7,985 nt of DNA from Opitutaceae bacterium UBA4094 (lineage in GTDB: Bacteria; Verrucomicrobiota; Verrucomicrobiia; Opitutales; Opitutaceae): contig DFYA01000313.1 of NCBI GenBank assembly GCA_002382525.1, forward strand, positions 479 to 8,463, given 5' to 3'. Position numbers and translations under genes: made by a program. Below the pieces are notes generated by a model that saw only the letters and a list, made by a program, of their open reading frames with translations, did no database searches and had not been told where the DNA came from. Shown one piece after another: positions 7,509-7,985 of the stretch (its first letter is position 1; each line of letters begins with the position of its first letter).

Positions 7509-7940
7509 CTAGGACAGGCCTCGTCCTTGGAGGGAGCGCCTAAGCAGCCACCCCGAGATCAATGCCATGACTGCCACACGCAACAGCGCCCAACCCGCAG
7601 GGGTGCGTCCGTCTCCGCCAAAACAGCCACACGCGACGTCCACGCCCCGCGCCCAAGTAACGGCCCAGATCACCGCAAACACCATGAACAAGAGCGTGGC
7701 AAGAAGCAGCGCCCCGGCCCGCCAGCGAGGAATTAACACGCCCGCCGCGATCAGTAGCTCCAGCCACGGGAGATAAAGCGACAACCCGACCGCCACAGGC
7801 CACGGCACGATACGAAACCCCATGATACTCGCGGCGAACGCGCCGGGATTGAACGCCTTTCCCATTCCTGCCCAGGCGAGCACTGCTGCGATCAACACGT
7901 AAGCAGACCAGGCAATCCCTGTCGTCGCATACCGGTTCAT
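7509..7940 (-). CDS. MauE/DoxX-type redox-associated membrane protein
   Basis: Small integral membrane protein of 143 residues with four predicted helices (about 8-25, 47-71, 75-96 and 117-134). MauE/DoxX relatives are connected with disulfide or quinone redox chemistry in the membrane, for example MauE in methylamine dehydrogenase maturation. Features supporting the family are GKAF (27-30) after helix 1, the LPWLELLIAAGVL segment (57-69) in helix 2, and the loop motif DVACGCFGGD (101-110), with Cys104 and Cys106, before the last helix. The CxC pair could be redox active; this is inference. The start at 7940 is preceded by GGAAAGAG about 7 nt upstream and lies at the very end of an overlapping upstream frame. 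Exact substrate and partner are unknown. DoxX-like or DUF-type naming is equally possible. Confidence 0.75.
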   Translation of the reverse strand: MNRYATTGIAWSAYVLIAAVLAWAGMGKAFNPGAFAASIMGFRIVPWPVAVGLSLYLPWLELLIAAGVLIPRWRAGALLLATLLFMVFAVIWAVTWARGVDVACGCFGGDGRTPAGWALLRVAVMALISGWLLRRSLQGRGLS

Positions 7941-7985
7941 CGCTCAGCTCTTTCCGCTGTGCTCCAGCCTCCGCTCAGCACGTGG
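7937..7985 (-). CDS. 3' end of an upstream gene, possibly rhodanese-like
   Basis: One minus-strand frame entering from the right edge stays open for 15 codons and stops with TGA overlapping the MauE-like start as ATGA. Its residues HVLSGGWSTAERAER resemble the usual C-terminal end of a rhodanese domain (a hydrophobic-Leu-x-GGW pattern followed by a short helix). A second frame is also open for 13 codons and stops at 7944, so the assignment rests on the GGW motif and the overlap. The fragment is too short for certainty. Confidence 0.35.
   Translation of the reverse strand, partial: HVLSGGWSTAERAER

Overview
The window looks like a piece of a GC-rich bacterial chromosome carrying mostly housekeeping genes. 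The best guess is a verrucomicrobial genome of the Opitutaceae type. That assignment is inference: it rests on the overall protein flavour (GLSLGE active site in FabD, the PilT/PilU-like ATPase tail, an ECF sigma/anti-sigma pair of a type common in Verrucomicrobia) and on the near-absence of Shine-Dalgarno sequences. No phage, transposase, CRISPR array, tRNA or rRNA was seen.

Layout: (1) 1-3522, minus strand: a type IV pilus retraction ATPase (pilT/pilU family), then fabD (malonyl-CoA:ACP transacylase), then lepA (elongation factor 4, its C-terminus lost off the left edge). The pilT-fabD spacer (186 nt) holds a conspicuous inverted repeat made of two hairpin units. The fabD-lepA spacer (88 nt) holds a terminator-like stem-loop. 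(2) 3523-3605: an 83-nt divergent spacer. (3) 3606-5877, plus strand: dapA, dapB, ruvA, tightly packed (gaps of 4 and 27 nt) and probably one operon. DapA and DapB catalyse consecutive steps to tetrahydrodipicolinate (lysine and diaminopimelate for peptidoglycan); RuvA is the Holliday-junction-binding subunit of the branch migration motor. (4) 5919-7219, minus strand, convergent to ruvA: an ECF sigma factor gene overlapping by ATGA with a single-pass membrane protein that is almost certainly its anti-sigma factor. (5) 7220-7508: a 289-nt non-coding stretch with a candidate terminator and a candidate promoter. (6) 7509-7985, minus strand: a four-helix MauE/DoxX-type redox membrane protein with a CGCFG motif, preceded by the last 15 codons of an overlapping gene whose tail resembles a rhodanese domain.

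The most interesting non-genic signals are the REP-like inverted pair at about 2341-2424 and the split in translation signals. The six housekeeping genes have no Shine-Dalgarno sequence and a C just before ATG, while the sigma, anti-sigma and MauE-like genes have purine-rich sites. I did not find a clear new biological system; most of the window is ordinary core genome.
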